Both the position numbers and the translations under genes were made by a program. The notes beneath the pieces were generated by a model. It saw nothing but the letters and a program-made list of their open reading frames with translations. It was not told where the DNA came from and ran no database searches. Positions 34,674 to 42,653 of a stretch of DNA of 64,000 bases are shown here, piece by piece. Position 1 is the first letter of the stretch; every line of letters begins with the position of its first letter. The DNA comes from Runella slithyformis DSM 19594 (GTDB taxonomy: Bacteria > Bacteroidota > Bacteroidia > Cytophagales > Spirosomataceae): the NCBI RefSeq assembly GCF_000218895.1, contig NC_015703.1:5283001-5347000 (forward strand), given 5' to 3'.

Positions 34674-35522
34674 TTATTTTAAGTCTTTTTCCAATTCCGC
34701 AATAGCCGACTGTATGGTGGGATCTTTTTCCTGTCCTTTCACGATCAACAGTTCTTCAAGGGCTTCTTTGTTTTTACCTGTTTGCGCCAATGAAACCCCC
34801 AAATAAAAACGAGCTTTTGAGTTGCCGGGGTTTCCTTTGAGTAATTGTCGGAATCGTTCGACCGCTTTTTCGTACTGGTTTGAGCGCATTGACAAAAGGC
34901 CCAAATTAAACAAAGCTACTTCATTGGTCGGATCATTGGCCAATACTTCTCTCAGCAGCAGAATCCCCTGCATGGGCGTTTCGGTTGAAACGTACGTCAT
35001 GGCCAGATTTGCTTTTACATTGAGAAGCGCCGGGTTCTTATCAAGTGCTTTCTGATACCATTCTCTGGCTTTAGCACCCAGCGTTGCCGATTTCTTGGTG
35101 TCAGCGGAAAAGCTGAACGCATCATAATAACGATCACCTGCCCGAACCAGGTTAGTTTCAGAAGGCTCCATTAAAGCCAATTTTTCAGCATACTTTGCCG
35201 AACTGTCGAATTTTCTGAGGTCCAGATAAAAATCAGAAAGCTGTAATACCGCATTTGTTTTTTGCTTAGAATCACGGGCGGAGATAAACTGCTGTGACAG
35301 CGAGGCAACTGTATTTTGCTGTTCGGCAGTCAAAGGAGCAGAATGAGATTCGGCAGAAGTGGTAGCCTTATCGGCCTGTTCTGTTGCAGGTACCTGAGTA
35401 CTGTCCGTTCCACCTCCGGAAAGCTTTTGTTCACGACTCTTAACAACTACCTTGGGCAGACTGTACAGCCCGCCGGTAAGTAAAGTAGCCAATAAAATAA
35501 CAATCAGAATTGAACGATTCAT
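34674..35522 (-). CDS. TPR-repeat protein with N-terminal membrane anchor
   Basis: A 282-residue protein. Residues 5-22 (ILIVILLATLLTGGLYSL) form a membrane anchor or uncleaved signal, followed by a Ser/Thr-rich linker (about 35-65) and at least four TPR units (about 75-275), for example LNVKANLAMTYVSTETPMQG and EVALFNLGLLSMRSNQYEKA. This is the plan of periplasmic TPR scaffolds. It lies directly downstream of the HU gene, 40 bases after its stop, and may be co-transcribed with it. Confidence 0.85.
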   Translation of the reverse strand: MNRSILIVILLATLLTGGLYSLPKVVVKSREQKLSGGGTDSTQVPATEQADKATTSAESHSAPLTAEQQNTVASLSQQFISARDSKQKTNAVLQLSDFYLDLRKFDSSAKYAEKLALMEPSETNLVRAGDRYYDAFSFSADTKKSATLGAKAREWYQKALDKNPALLNVKANLAMTYVSTETPMQGILLLREVLANDPTNEVALFNLGLLSMRSNQYEKAVERFRQLLKGNPGNSKARFYLGVSLAQTGKNKEALEELLIVKGQEKDPTIQSAIAELEKDLK

Positions 35523-35562
35523 AATACTTTCAGGCAGCTCCCACTACACTACATCATTAAAA

Positions 35563-35847
35563 TTATTTATCAGAGCCTTTCACTTGCTCAACAAATACCT
35601 TAGCAGGCTTAAAACTGGGGACATAATGCTCGTCAATAACGATAGCAGTATTTTTTGAAATATTACGGGCTACCTTTTTAGCGCGTTTTTTGTTAACAAA
35701 ACTACCAAAACCACGGACGTAAATATTTTCGCCTTTGGCCAATGAGTCTTTTACTACTGTGAAAAACGCTTCAACTGTTTCAGAAACGTGTGCTTTTTCA
35801 ATGCCGGTTTGATCGGCAACTGCTGCAATTAAGTCTGCTTTCGTCAC
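35563..35847 (-). CDS. HU-family DNA-binding protein
   Basis: A 94-residue nucleoid protein that bends DNA as a dimer. The fold is recognisable: MTKADLIAAVADQTGIEK helices, then the beta arm around VRGFGSFVNKKRAKKVARN, and the DNA-contact tip NTAIVIDEHYVPSFKPAKVF with Pro in the arm. Normal length for HU. A hairpin (AAGCCGA 35910-35916 with TCGGCTT 35929-35935) lies in the leader, and a perfect -7 box TACTTTTG at 35955-35948 (minus) drives it; TSS about 95 bases before the ATG. Confidence 0.92.
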   Translation of the reverse strand: MTKADLIAAVADQTGIEKAHVSETVEAFFTVVKDSLAKGENIYVRGFGSFVNKKRAKKVARNISKNTAIVIDEHYVPSFKPAKVFVEQVKGSDK

Positions 35848-35909
35848 TTTTTTAAACTTTAAGGTTATAAAACTGTTATTCTTTGTAATATTAGTTTCAA
35901 AATCCTGTA

Positions 35910-35955
35910 AAGCCGACTTGATTTACAATCGGCTTATTTTGAGCGCACAAAAGTA
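35910..35955 (-). promoter_or_regulatory. Promoter and leader hairpin of the HU gene
   Basis: TACTTTTG (minus, 35955-35948) followed within 20 bases by the stem AAGCCGA/TCGGCTT. The message would begin almost at the hairpin, which could protect the 5' end or control translation. The -33 box is not clear. Confidence 0.4.
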
Positions 35956-36020
35956 GTACAATTTCGACAAATTGCGAAAATCTTTTGTACCTTAATTTCA
36001 AAACAAACATTCGAAAACCA

Positions 36021-37082
36021 TTGAATAACAAGTTTTTTGCCAATCAACTCATTAAATGGTACGAGTATTATCATCGAGATTTACCCTGGAGACAGACCCG
36101 AAACCCGTACTATATCTGGCTCTCGGAAGTGATTCTCCAGCAAACGCGCGTTGCGCAGGGATTACCCTACTATGAACGGTTTGTTAATACCTATCCTACG
36201 GTTTTTGATTTGGCTAATGCTGCTGAGCAGGAGGTGATTCGTTTATGGCAGGGTTTGGGTTATTACTCGCGCGCGCGAAACTTGCATCAAACGGCAAAGT
36301 ACATTGCGGGGGAGTTGAACGGAGTATTTCCTCCCAACTATGCCGGATTGCTTCGTCTTAAAGGAATCGGCCCTTATACGGCCGCTGCCATTGCTTCTTT
36401 TGCTTATGATGAGCCCGTAGCGGTTGTAGACGGAAACGTATATCGAGTATTGGCAAGGGTATTCGGCATTGATAAAGACATCACCGGCGGAGAGGGTCAA
36501 CGTCAATTTTCCAAGTTGGCCTCTGAACTCATTTCCCGCGAACATCCGGCAACCTATAATCAGGCCATTATGGAGTTTGGAGCCGTACATTGCACACCCT
36601 CAGCCCCTGATTGTCTCCTATGTCCCCTCCAACAGGAATGCTTGGCTTATGCCACCGGGCGTATTCATTTACTGCCTGTAAAGGACAAAAAAACCAAGGT
36701 TCGGGAACGCTTTTTTAATTATTTTGTCATTGTCCAAAACGGGCGGATTGCCATGCGTCAACGTACCGCTAAAGACATATGGCACAAGTTATATGACTTT
36801 TATCTAACCGAGACAGAGTCAAACGTTCAATCTATTGATGAATTCTCTGATAATCAATTTCTTACGTCTATTTTTTCACAAACAATACTTACCCCTCCGA
36901 GCCGAATTTTTACGTATATCTTATCTCATCAACGCATTCAGGCACAGTTTTGGATGCTGGAAGCCTCCCCCGAAACTGTGCTGAATTTGCCATCCGATTT
37001 AACTTTTTTCAATGAAGATGAAATAGAAAATGTCCCCAAACCCGTATTGATTACGTCTTATTGGAAAGAGCATTTTTTTTGA
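36021..37082 (+). CDS. mutY: A/G-specific adenine DNA glycosylase
   Basis: Removes adenine mispaired with 8-oxoguanine. The frame has no ATG near its start; TTG at 36021 (LNNKFFANQLIKWYEYYHR) is chosen because it aligns with the usual MutY N-terminus, while the TTG at 35985 would add 12 poorly matching residues. Catalytic Glu in WLSEVILQQTRV, helix-hairpin-helix LKGIGPYTAAAIASFAY with catalytic Asp in VAVVDGNVYRV, and a C-X6-C-X2-C-X5-C iron-sulphur cluster (CTPSAPDCLLCPLQQEC). The C-terminal MutT-like domain follows. Divergent from HU. Confidence 0.93.
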   Translation: MNNKFFANQLIKWYEYYHRDLPWRQTRNPYYIWLSEVILQQTRVAQGLPYYERFVNTYPTVFDLANAAEQEVIRLWQGLGYYSRARNLHQTAKYIAGELNGVFPPNYAGLLRLKGIGPYTAAAIASFAYDEPVAVVDGNVYRVLARVFGIDKDITGGEGQRQFSKLASELISREHPATYNQAIMEFGAVHCTPSAPDCLLCPLQQECLAYATGRIHLLPVKDKKTKVRERFFNYFVIVQNGRIAMRQRTAKDIWHKLYDFYLTETESNVQSIDEFSDNQFLTSIFSQTILTPPSRIFTYILSHQRIQAQFWMLEASPETVLNLPSDLTFFNEDEIENVPKPVLITSYWKEHFF

Positions 37083-37139
37083 GTATTTTTGTAATAAAGA
37101 AAATGGAAAAAGTCGATAGTTAACCGGCAGAATTTTCCC

Positions 37140-37184
37140 GCCGGCATCCTGAAATACTATCGCTTTTCGCATCCGCATGCCGGC
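37140..37184. repeat. Short inverted repeat before ssb
   Basis: GCCGGCAT at 37140-37147 and ATGCCGGC at 37177-37184 are perfect complements separated by 29 bases; no T-run. Purpose unknown; possibly a weak mutY terminator or an ssb operator. Confidence 0.3.
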
Positions 37185-37227
37185 ACTCTTTATCTCTGAT
37201 TTGTAATTTTAAACATCAATTAATACA

Positions 37228-37704
37228 ATGGCTGGAGTAAACAAAGTAATTCTATTGGGTAATTTGGGCAGCGACCCCGAAGTGCGTCACCTGGAAAATG
37301 GCTCAGCAGTGGCTCGCTTCAATATTGCCACTTCAGAAGCCTACACCAATCGCAGCGGCGAACGTGTAGAACAGACAGAATGGCACCGAATTGAACTGTG
37401 GGACAACTTGGCTAAGATCGCCGAGCAATACCTTCGTAAGGGCAATACCGTCTATATTGAAGGAAAATTACGCACGGAAACCTGGACGGATAAAGAAGGA
37501 AAACAACGGGAAGGAAAAACCGTAAGAGCAAATACGATGCAATTGGTAGGCGGACGCAACAGCGGAGGTGAAAGTAACGATTCATACACTCAATCTCAGC
37601 CCGCGGCCCAGGCGCAGGCCAGCCGCCCCGCTTCCGCTCCAAAACCTGCCCAACCTATTTCGGCAGACCTCGGGGGAAGCGGTGATGATGATTTACCCTT
37701 CTAA
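37228..37704 (+). CDS. ssb: Single-stranded DNA-binding protein
   Basis: Binds single-stranded DNA in replication, repair and recombination. OB fold at residues 1-110 (MAGVNKVILLGNLGSDPEVR start, then TEWHRIELWDNLAKIAEQYL), a Gln/Ala/Ser/Pro-rich flexible linker, and the acidic tail DDDLPF that recruits partner proteins. 158 residues, normal. Followed directly by a strong terminator. Confidence 0.96.
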   Translation: MAGVNKVILLGNLGSDPEVRHLENGSAVARFNIATSEAYTNRSGERVEQTEWHRIELWDNLAKIAEQYLRKGNTVYIEGKLRTETWTDKEGKQREGKTVRANTMQLVGGRNSGGESNDSYTQSQPAAQAQASRPASAPKPAQPISADLGGSGDDDLPF

Positions 37705-37707
37705 AGC

Positions 37708-37743
37708 AAAAAAGCCTGACCGAAATTTCGGTCAGGCTTTTTT
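37708..37743 (+). terminator. Terminator after ssb
   Basis: A perfect palindrome: the 18 bases beginning AAAAAAGCCTGACC and their complement, with no unpaired loop beyond the inner AAATTT. Confidence 0.88.
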
Positions 37744-37755
37744 GAATGAGTTTGT

Positions 37756-37893
37756 TTACTTTTTTGCTGCTTCCATCTTCACTTCGCAGTTTTTTTGTAC
37801 ATCTGCCTCGGTAGAAGTACCCGGATAAGGTAATACTTGATTCAAAATAAAAAGATAGCTTTTATTCTGAACCAGCACCTCCAAACTATCTCG
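37756..37893 (-). pseudogene. 3' remnant of an unidentified gene
   Basis: Minus-strand frame closed upstream by a stop and lacking a start codon, yet its 45 residues look like protein: DSLEVLVQNKSYLFILNQVL, then PYPGTSTEADVQKNCEVKM to EAAKK and a stop. Reads like the C-terminal end of a small extracytoplasmic protein. No 5' part lies nearby (the region is bounded by the VOC gene at 37940). Could also be chance. Confidence 0.3.
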
Positions 37894-37939
37894 CTACAGG
37901 ACGCGCCGCTTTTCCAAACAGTTGTAATTATTTTTTAAA

Positions 37940-38323
37940 ATGTTATCAATCATCGGAATAAACCACGTAGCGCTATACGTAGCGGATGTGGAACGAAGTA
38001 TCAATTTCTACAAAACCATTGTAGGTCTTACATCTTTAGTCCGTCCGGCCTTTGATTTTCCGGGCGCTTGGTTTCGACTGGGAACCACCCAGGAACTGCA
38101 CCTCATAGGCATTCGTACGGAGGTCGTGGTCTCAGGGTCGAGAAGTAATCACTTTGCGTTGGAAGTGGATGATTTGGACGCATGGGAGGCGCATTTTAAG
38201 GCCAATGCTGCGACGTACCGCCCGCCCAAATTTCGTCCGGACGGGGTACGACAGCTATTTCTCCAAGACCCGGATGGCTATTGGATAGAATTTTTTTCTG
38301 TGAAAGGCAACCAACCCGCTTAG
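37940..38323 (+). CDS. VOC-family (glyoxalase/dioxygenase-fold) protein
   Basis: A 127-residue single VOC domain of two beta-alpha-beta-beta-beta modules. Metal-ligand candidates are His9 in GINHVALYV, His52 or neighbours in QELHLIGI, His71 in SNHFALEVDD, and Glu116 in YWIEFF. The family holds glyoxalase I, fosfomycin-resistance and extradiol dioxygenases; sequence alone does not decide. Convergent with msrB, with a shared terminator that overlaps its last codons. Confidence 0.85.
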   Translation: MLSIIGINHVALYVADVERSINFYKTIVGLTSLVRPAFDFPGAWFRLGTTQELHLIGIRTEVVVSGSRSNHFALEVDDLDAWEAHFKANAATYRPPKFRPDGVRQLFLQDPDGYWIEFFSVKGNQPA

Positions 38324-38336
38324 CTGGGTTGCCTTT
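38303..38336. terminator. Bidirectional terminator between the VOC and msrB genes
   Basis: AAAGGCAACC (38303-38312) pairs with GGTTGCCTTT (38327-38336); the stem starts inside the last codons of the VOC gene and ends next to the msrB stop. Confidence 0.7.
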
Positions 38337-38339
38337 CGG

Positions 38340-38816
38340 TTATTTTTTTTCAAACGCCAATGCGGCACCGTTCATACAGTACCGTAAGCCGGTCGGCCGC
38401 GGTCCGTCGTCGAATACGTGGCCCAGATGTGCATCACAAACGGCGCAGATCACTTCATCACGCTCCATGCCAAAACTCTTGTCTTTTTCGTCTTTTAATA
38501 CTTTTTTGTTGAGCGGTGCATAAAAGCTGGGCCAGCCGGTACCGGATTCAAACTTTGTATCAGAACTGAAAAGCGGCGTATTGCAGCAAACGCATTTGTA
38601 CGTCCCTTTCTCTTTATTGTTCCAGTACGGGCCTGTAAATGCGCGCTCAGTCCCTTTTTGCCGGGTTACGTAATACTGCATGGGAGTCAGAAGTTTCTTC
38701 CACTCTGCATCCGTCTTAACAAGGCGTTTCAATTCCTGATTTTGCTGTTGCGCCAAGGCCGGCAGCCCTGCCAATACCACTCCTCCGAGCGTACGAATGA
38801 AAATACGACGTTCCAT
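38340..38816 (-). CDS. msrB: Peptide-methionine (R)-S-oxide reductase, exported form
   Basis: Repairs methionine-R-sulfoxide in proteins. The 158 residues start with a twin-arginine-like signal [19 protein letters not shown], so the enzyme probably acts outside the cytoplasm. Two zinc CxxC pairs (CVCC and CAVC), the SGTGWPSFY motif, [10 protein letters not shown] and the catalytic cysteine in RYCMNG are present. No MsrA neighbour. Exported MsrB is consistent with periplasmic protein repair (inference). Confidence 0.93.
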   Translation of the reverse strand: MERRIFIRTLGGVVLAGLPALAQQQNQELKRLVKTDAEWKKLLTPMQYYVTRQKGTERAFTGPYWNNKEKGTYKCVCCNTPLFSSDTKFESGTGWPSFYAPLNKKVLKDEKDKSFGMERDEVICAVCDAHLGHVFDDGPRPTGLRYCMNGAALAFEKK

Positions 38817-38889
38817 TTTTGTTAGGTTATGCTTGTTTTGTGCTTATATTAACGTATTCGTTTATTGTATAGTTTTAATTATTGAAAAT

Positions 38890-39654
38890 ATGCTTTCAAA
38901 GTGGGATTTAACGGGCAAAGTGGCCCTAGTGACAGGCGGGACAAAAGGCATTGGACTTGCCGCAGTACAAACATTGCTTCAGCTGGGTGCCGAAGTAATC
39001 ATTGTGGCGCGAAACTCAGGTACCATTGAACGCCAACTGGCCGATTATCAAGCCAATGGCTTTAAAGTTACCGGATTTGCCGCCGATCTGAGCGATTCAA
39101 AGGCAATTCCCGAATTGGTAAAACACCTACAGCTTCGTTGGGAGAAATTAGACATTTTGGTTAACAATGTAGGTACCAACATTCGTAAGCCGACCACAAG
39201 CTATTCAGACGATGAATTTAACTTAATTATTTCTACTAACCTCACTTCCGCATTTTCATTATCACAGGCACTGTACCCGTTACTGAAAAATGCCAAAGGC
39301 TGTATTGTCAATGTCACATCGGTAGCGGGGTTAACTTCCCTCAAAAGCGGCTCCATATACGGCATGACCAAAGCCGCCTTAAATCAATTGACCCGCAACT
39401 TAGCCTGTGAATGGGCCGCCGACGGTATTCGCGTCAATGCCGTGGCTCCGTGGTACATCGAAACCCCGCTGACCGAGTCTGTTTTATCCAATAAAGATTC
39501 TCTGGCGTACATTATTTCACGTACGCCAATGCAACGCGTAGGCCAGCCCGAAGAAGTCGCATCAGCCATAGCTTTTCTGTGTTTACCGGCCGCAAGTTAC
39601 ATTACAGGCAACATTCTGACCGTAGACGGAGGTTTTGCCGTTTATGGATTTTAA
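38890..39654 (+). CDS. Short-chain dehydrogenase/reductase (tropinone-reductase-like)
   Basis: NAD(P)-dependent oxidoreductase of 255 residues. The ATG at 38890 ([17 protein letters not shown]) is chosen; 31 extra codons upstream are not SDR-like. Rossmann motif TGGTKGIG (about 14-21), NNVGTN, the catalytic Ser in VNVTSVAGL, Tyr/Lys in YGMTKAAL, and the C-terminal [10 protein letters not shown]. Cytosolic. Precedes the sugar transporter and kinase on the same strand and may oxidise a sugar or polyol intermediate (inference from position). Confidence 0.9.
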   Translation: MLSKWDLTGKVALVTGGTKGIGLAAVQTLLQLGAEVIIVARNSGTIERQLADYQANGFKVTGFAADLSDSKAIPELVKHLQLRWEKLDILVNNVGTNIRKPTTSYSDDEFNLIISTNLTSAFSLSQALYPLLKNAKGCIVNVTSVAGLTSLKSGSIYGMTKAALNQLTRNLACEWAADGIRVNAVAPWYIETPLTESVLSNKDSLAYIISRTPMQRVGQPEEVASAIAFLCLPAASYITGNILTVDGGFAVYGF

Positions 39655-39758
39655 GTTAATTTTAAAAAAATTTAAAAAATACCGTTCAAAACTTTCAAGT
39701 GCGGAAAAAAATTCATTTTTTCGGCTTCCAAATGACCCAATAACTCCTAACACTAACC

Positions 39759-40979
39759 ATGTCAAAACCTAAACAAAGCTATGTTGGACCACTGATTATC
39801 ATTGGTTTATTATTTTTCGTATTCGGATTTGTCACGTGGGTAAACGGCACACTCATCACTTTTTTCAAAAAAGCCTTTAGCCTCGACAATACCAGCTCCT
39901 ACCTTGTTACTTTTGCTTTTTTCATCTCCTATACGGTCATGGCCATTCCTTCTTCGGAAGTATTGAAACGGACCGGGTTTAAGCGCGGCATGTCGCTGGG
40001 GTTGGGAATCATGGCCGTGGGAACGCTGATCTTTATTCCGGCCGCACGCATCGCTTCGTATCCTTTGTTTTTGGGCGGGCTTTTTACCATCGGCATTGGT
40101 CTGACATTGTTACAAACGGCTTCTAACCCTTACGCCACCATTCTCGGTCCGCGTGAAAGTGCCGCTCAGCGAATCAGTTTTCTGGGAATTGCGAATAAAT
40201 TGGCCGGAATTTTCAGCCAACGTCTCTTTGGAGGTCTTTTGTTGGCAAGCGGTGCGGCCGCCACGCCTCAGGATGAACTTCAAAAAGTTGAAACACCTTA
40301 TTTGATCCTGACGGCCGTATTGGTGGTTCTGGCCGGGGTTATTTGGTTTTCCAAGGGTTTGCCCGAAGTAAGTGAAGAGCAGGAAGAAGCCCCGGGAAAT
40401 GCAGTAAAAGTGAACCGCACCAGTGTGTTTTCATTTCCGAACTTAGTATTAGGAGTCATTGCCCTGTTTTGTTACGTAGGCGTGGAAGTAATATCCGGTG
40501 ATACCATCATCAATTACGGTGTTTCTATGGGCTTTTCGGAAAGCGAAGCCAGTACCTTTGGCACCTATACCCTGTGGTCTATGCTCGCGGCCTATGGACT
40601 GGGTATTGTTCTTATTCCAAAATATGTTTCCCAAGTTACCTGTTTGCGGGCATCGGCCATTTTGGGGATTGTCGGAACAGTATTGGCCGTTACAACGGGC
40701 GGATTTACATCGGTTCTTTGTATTGCCTTTTTAGGCTTTGCCAACGCCCTCGTGTGGCCCGCTATGTGGCCACTGGCGCTGGACGGTCTCGGCAAATTTA
40801 CCAAAACAGGCTCTGCCCTGCTTATCATGGGGATTTCGGGAGGAGCAATATTGCCGTTGATTTACGGCAATATTGCCGATTCTATCCAAAGTACTCAGCA
40901 AGCCTATTGGGTCATGATGCCCCTCTATTTGTTTATTTTGTATTATGCCTTTATTGGCTATAAAAAACGCAGTTGGTAA
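39759..40979 (+). CDS. Sugar MFS transporter, FHS family (FucP/GluP-like)
   Basis: A 406-residue secondary transporter with about 12 membrane helices. The start region LLFFVFGFVTWVNGTLITFF and LLQTASNPYATILGPRESAAQR are signatures of the fucose/glucose/galactose:H+ symporter family. A charged cytoplasmic loop (about 205-228) separates the two halves. It is probably a proton-driven monosaccharide importer; its pairing with the GHMP kinase 67 bases downstream suggests import then phosphorylation of the same sugar. Confidence 0.9.
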   Translation: MSKPKQSYVGPLIIIGLLFFVFGFVTWVNGTLITFFKKAFSLDNTSSYLVTFAFFISYTVMAIPSSEVLKRTGFKRGMSLGLGIMAVGTLIFIPAARIASYPLFLGGLFTIGIGLTLLQTASNPYATILGPRESAAQRISFLGIANKLAGIFSQRLFGGLLLASGAAATPQDELQKVETPYLILTAVLVVLAGVIWFSKGLPEVSEEQEEAPGNAVKVNRTSVFSFPNLVLGVIALFCYVGVEVISGDTIINYGVSMGFSESEASTFGTYTLWSMLAAYGLGIVLIPKYVSQVTCLRASAILGIVGTVLAVTTGGFTSVLCIAFLGFANALVWPAMWPLALDGLGKFTKTGSALLIMGISGGAILPLIYGNIADSIQSTQQAYWVMMPLYLFILYYAFIGYKKRSW

Positions 40980-41007
40980 TTTCCTCATTTAAACAGGCCT
41001 CTTGCCG

Positions 41008-41042
41008 CCCTCTCTTTTCTTAAAAAGAGAGGGAATTTTTTT
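41008..41042 (+). terminator. Hairpin between sugar transporter and kinase genes
   Basis: CCCTCTCTTTT pairs with AAAAGAGAGGG, followed by AATTTTTTT. It sits only a few bases before the kinase ATG, so it may attenuate the kinase relative to the transporter. Confidence 0.7.
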
Positions 41043-41046
41043 ACCT

Positions 41047-42132
41047 ATGAAAATCAGTACACCGGGCCGAATTTGTTTGTTTGGCGAACATCAGGATTAT
41101 TTAGGATTACCGACCATTGCCGCCGCTATTTCGCGCCGTATCAGTATTGAAGGCGGTCATCGACCGGATGAGCAGATTATTATCCATTTGCCCGACCTGC
41201 TTCAACAGGAGTCGTTTACACTTTCCAATGCGTCTGTATATGTCAAAGATCGGGACTATTTCCGCAGTACGCTCAATGTACTTCGACGTCGCGGATTTTT
41301 TTTCAGTAGGGGTGTGGAATGTGAAGTACACGGCAATATTCCCATCAATTCCGGAACATCAAGTTCGTCAGCCCTAATTGTTTCCTGGGCAAATTTTCTT
41401 GCCCGCCACGCCGACAATCCGGCGGTTATTTCTGCCAAGGAACTTGGCGAAATCGCCAATGAAGCTGAAGTCCTTGAATTTGGAGAGCCGGGCGGTATGA
41501 TGGACCACTACTCTACCGCCATTGGCCATGTAATTTACCTCGAATCTACTCCTGCCATTTACGTTGAGGCATTAACTCCAACACTGGGTACATTTGTTTT
41601 GGGCGATTCACAACAACCCAAAGACACACTGGGTATTTTGGCCCGTTGCCGCTTCGGAATGGAAGCCATTATTCAAAAAGTCAAGGCATTTGACCCGTCT
41701 TTTTCCATCTTTCATACCCCCTATTTACAGGTTTCCGACTATTCATCATTGCTTTCGGCAGATGAGTTGGGACTTTTGAAGGCCAATTTGGAAGACAGAG
41801 ACTTGTTAATGGAAGGTAAAAAATTACTTCAACAGGACAGTCAGTCCGGAAAGGAAACCATCGATATCGACGCGACTTTCGGGCAGTTGCTGTACCGACA
41901 TTTTACCAACCTCCGCGATCATAAGCAAACCTCCACAGACAAAATCAATCGTATGGTAGAAGCCTCCATGAAGGCAGGCGCGCTGGGAGGTAAAATAAAC
42001 GGCTCCGGCGGCGGTGGCTGTATGTTTATGTACGCTCCTACGGGTGCCGAAGAGGTAGCCGAAGCCATACGGCGTGAGGGAGGAATCCCCTACATCATTA
42101 CGGTCGATGAAGGTACAAAACCGGAACAATAA
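41047..42132 (+). CDS. GHMP-family sugar kinase (galactokinase/mevalonate-kinase-like)
   Basis: ATP-dependent small-molecule kinase, 361 residues from the ATG at 41047 (an upstream in-frame start adds 15 unrelated residues). Motif 1 is PGRICLFGEHQDYLGLPTI, close to the GEHxDYxG of galactokinase; motif 2 (ATP) is INSGTSSSSALIVSW; motif 3 is LGGKINGSGGGGCMF. The substrate cannot be told; galactose or another aldose is possible. Co-oriented with the FHS transporter. Confidence 0.87.
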   Translation: MKISTPGRICLFGEHQDYLGLPTIAAAISRRISIEGGHRPDEQIIIHLPDLLQQESFTLSNASVYVKDRDYFRSTLNVLRRRGFFFSRGVECEVHGNIPINSGTSSSSALIVSWANFLARHADNPAVISAKELGEIANEAEVLEFGEPGGMMDHYSTAIGHVIYLESTPAIYVEALTPTLGTFVLGDSQQPKDTLGILARCRFGMEAIIQKVKAFDPSFSIFHTPYLQVSDYSSLLSADELGLLKANLEDRDLLMEGKKLLQQDSQSGKETIDIDATFGQLLYRHFTNLRDHKQTSTDKINRMVEASMKAGALGGKINGSGGGGCMFMYAPTGAEEVAEAIRREGGIPYIITVDEGTKPEQ

Positions 42133-42175
42133 GACGGTTTATCCGTTTTTAGTTACTGTATAATAAATCTTTTAG

Positions 42176-42223
42176 GGTGTTTGAGTCGTTTATTAAAGTT
42201 AATACGACTCAAACACCTTTTTT
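42176..42223 (+). terminator. Terminator after the sugar kinase
   Basis: GGTGTTTGAGTCGT and ACGACTCAAACACC pair perfectly around a 14-base loop, followed by a T-run. Confidence 0.88.
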
Positions 42224-42267
42224 CATTCAGCAAAAAGCATATTTGATATCCGAGAGCCGGGAGAAAC

Positions 42268-42295
42268 AAAAAAGAGCCGGCGAATCGCCTGCTCT
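42268..42295 (-). terminator. Terminator of the small membrane protein gene
   Basis: GAGC-c-GGCG pairs with CGCC-t-GCTC; on the minus strand TTTTTTGTTTC follows, giving a terminator downstream of the 42327-42485 gene. Confidence 0.6.
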
Positions 42296-42326
42296 CTCCA
42301 TAAATAATTTCTTAGCTGTTAACAGG

Positions 42327-42485
42327 TTAGAACAATAAACCTTTACTGAACATAGGATAAATAAAGTATAACATAATGTATCCAATCACTAAAAGTGTTA
42401 AGGCCGCTAACCAAACAGTTTGATCCAACATGACCGGGGCCTTTCGATTACCGGGATGTATACGGTACGACTTTGCGGTTTTCAT
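42327..42485 (-). CDS. Small membrane protein, 52 residues
   Basis: Read by translating the gap. Residues 1-20 are basic and hydrophilic (KTAKSYRIHPGNRKAPVML); residues about 24-44 are one membrane helix (VWLAALTLLVIGYIMLYFIY). The terminator placed after it supports a real gene. Function unknown; not linked to the neighbouring sugar genes. Confidence 0.55.
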   Translation of the reverse strand: MKTAKSYRIHPGNRKAPVMLDQTVWLAALTLLVIGYIMLYFIYPMFSKGLLF

Positions 42486-42653
42486 AATGCGAGTATTTAG
42501 ACGTTGTGTGCCACAAAGTACCGGTCTTTTTTTAAAATACTTTAGCGTAAAACTACGTATTCTTCCGGAAAGTTATCTAACGGTCGGAGGACCGACCTTT
42601 GACGAACAATTCATTGCTTTTATTTATATTTATATAATTACTTATTTTCGCGA

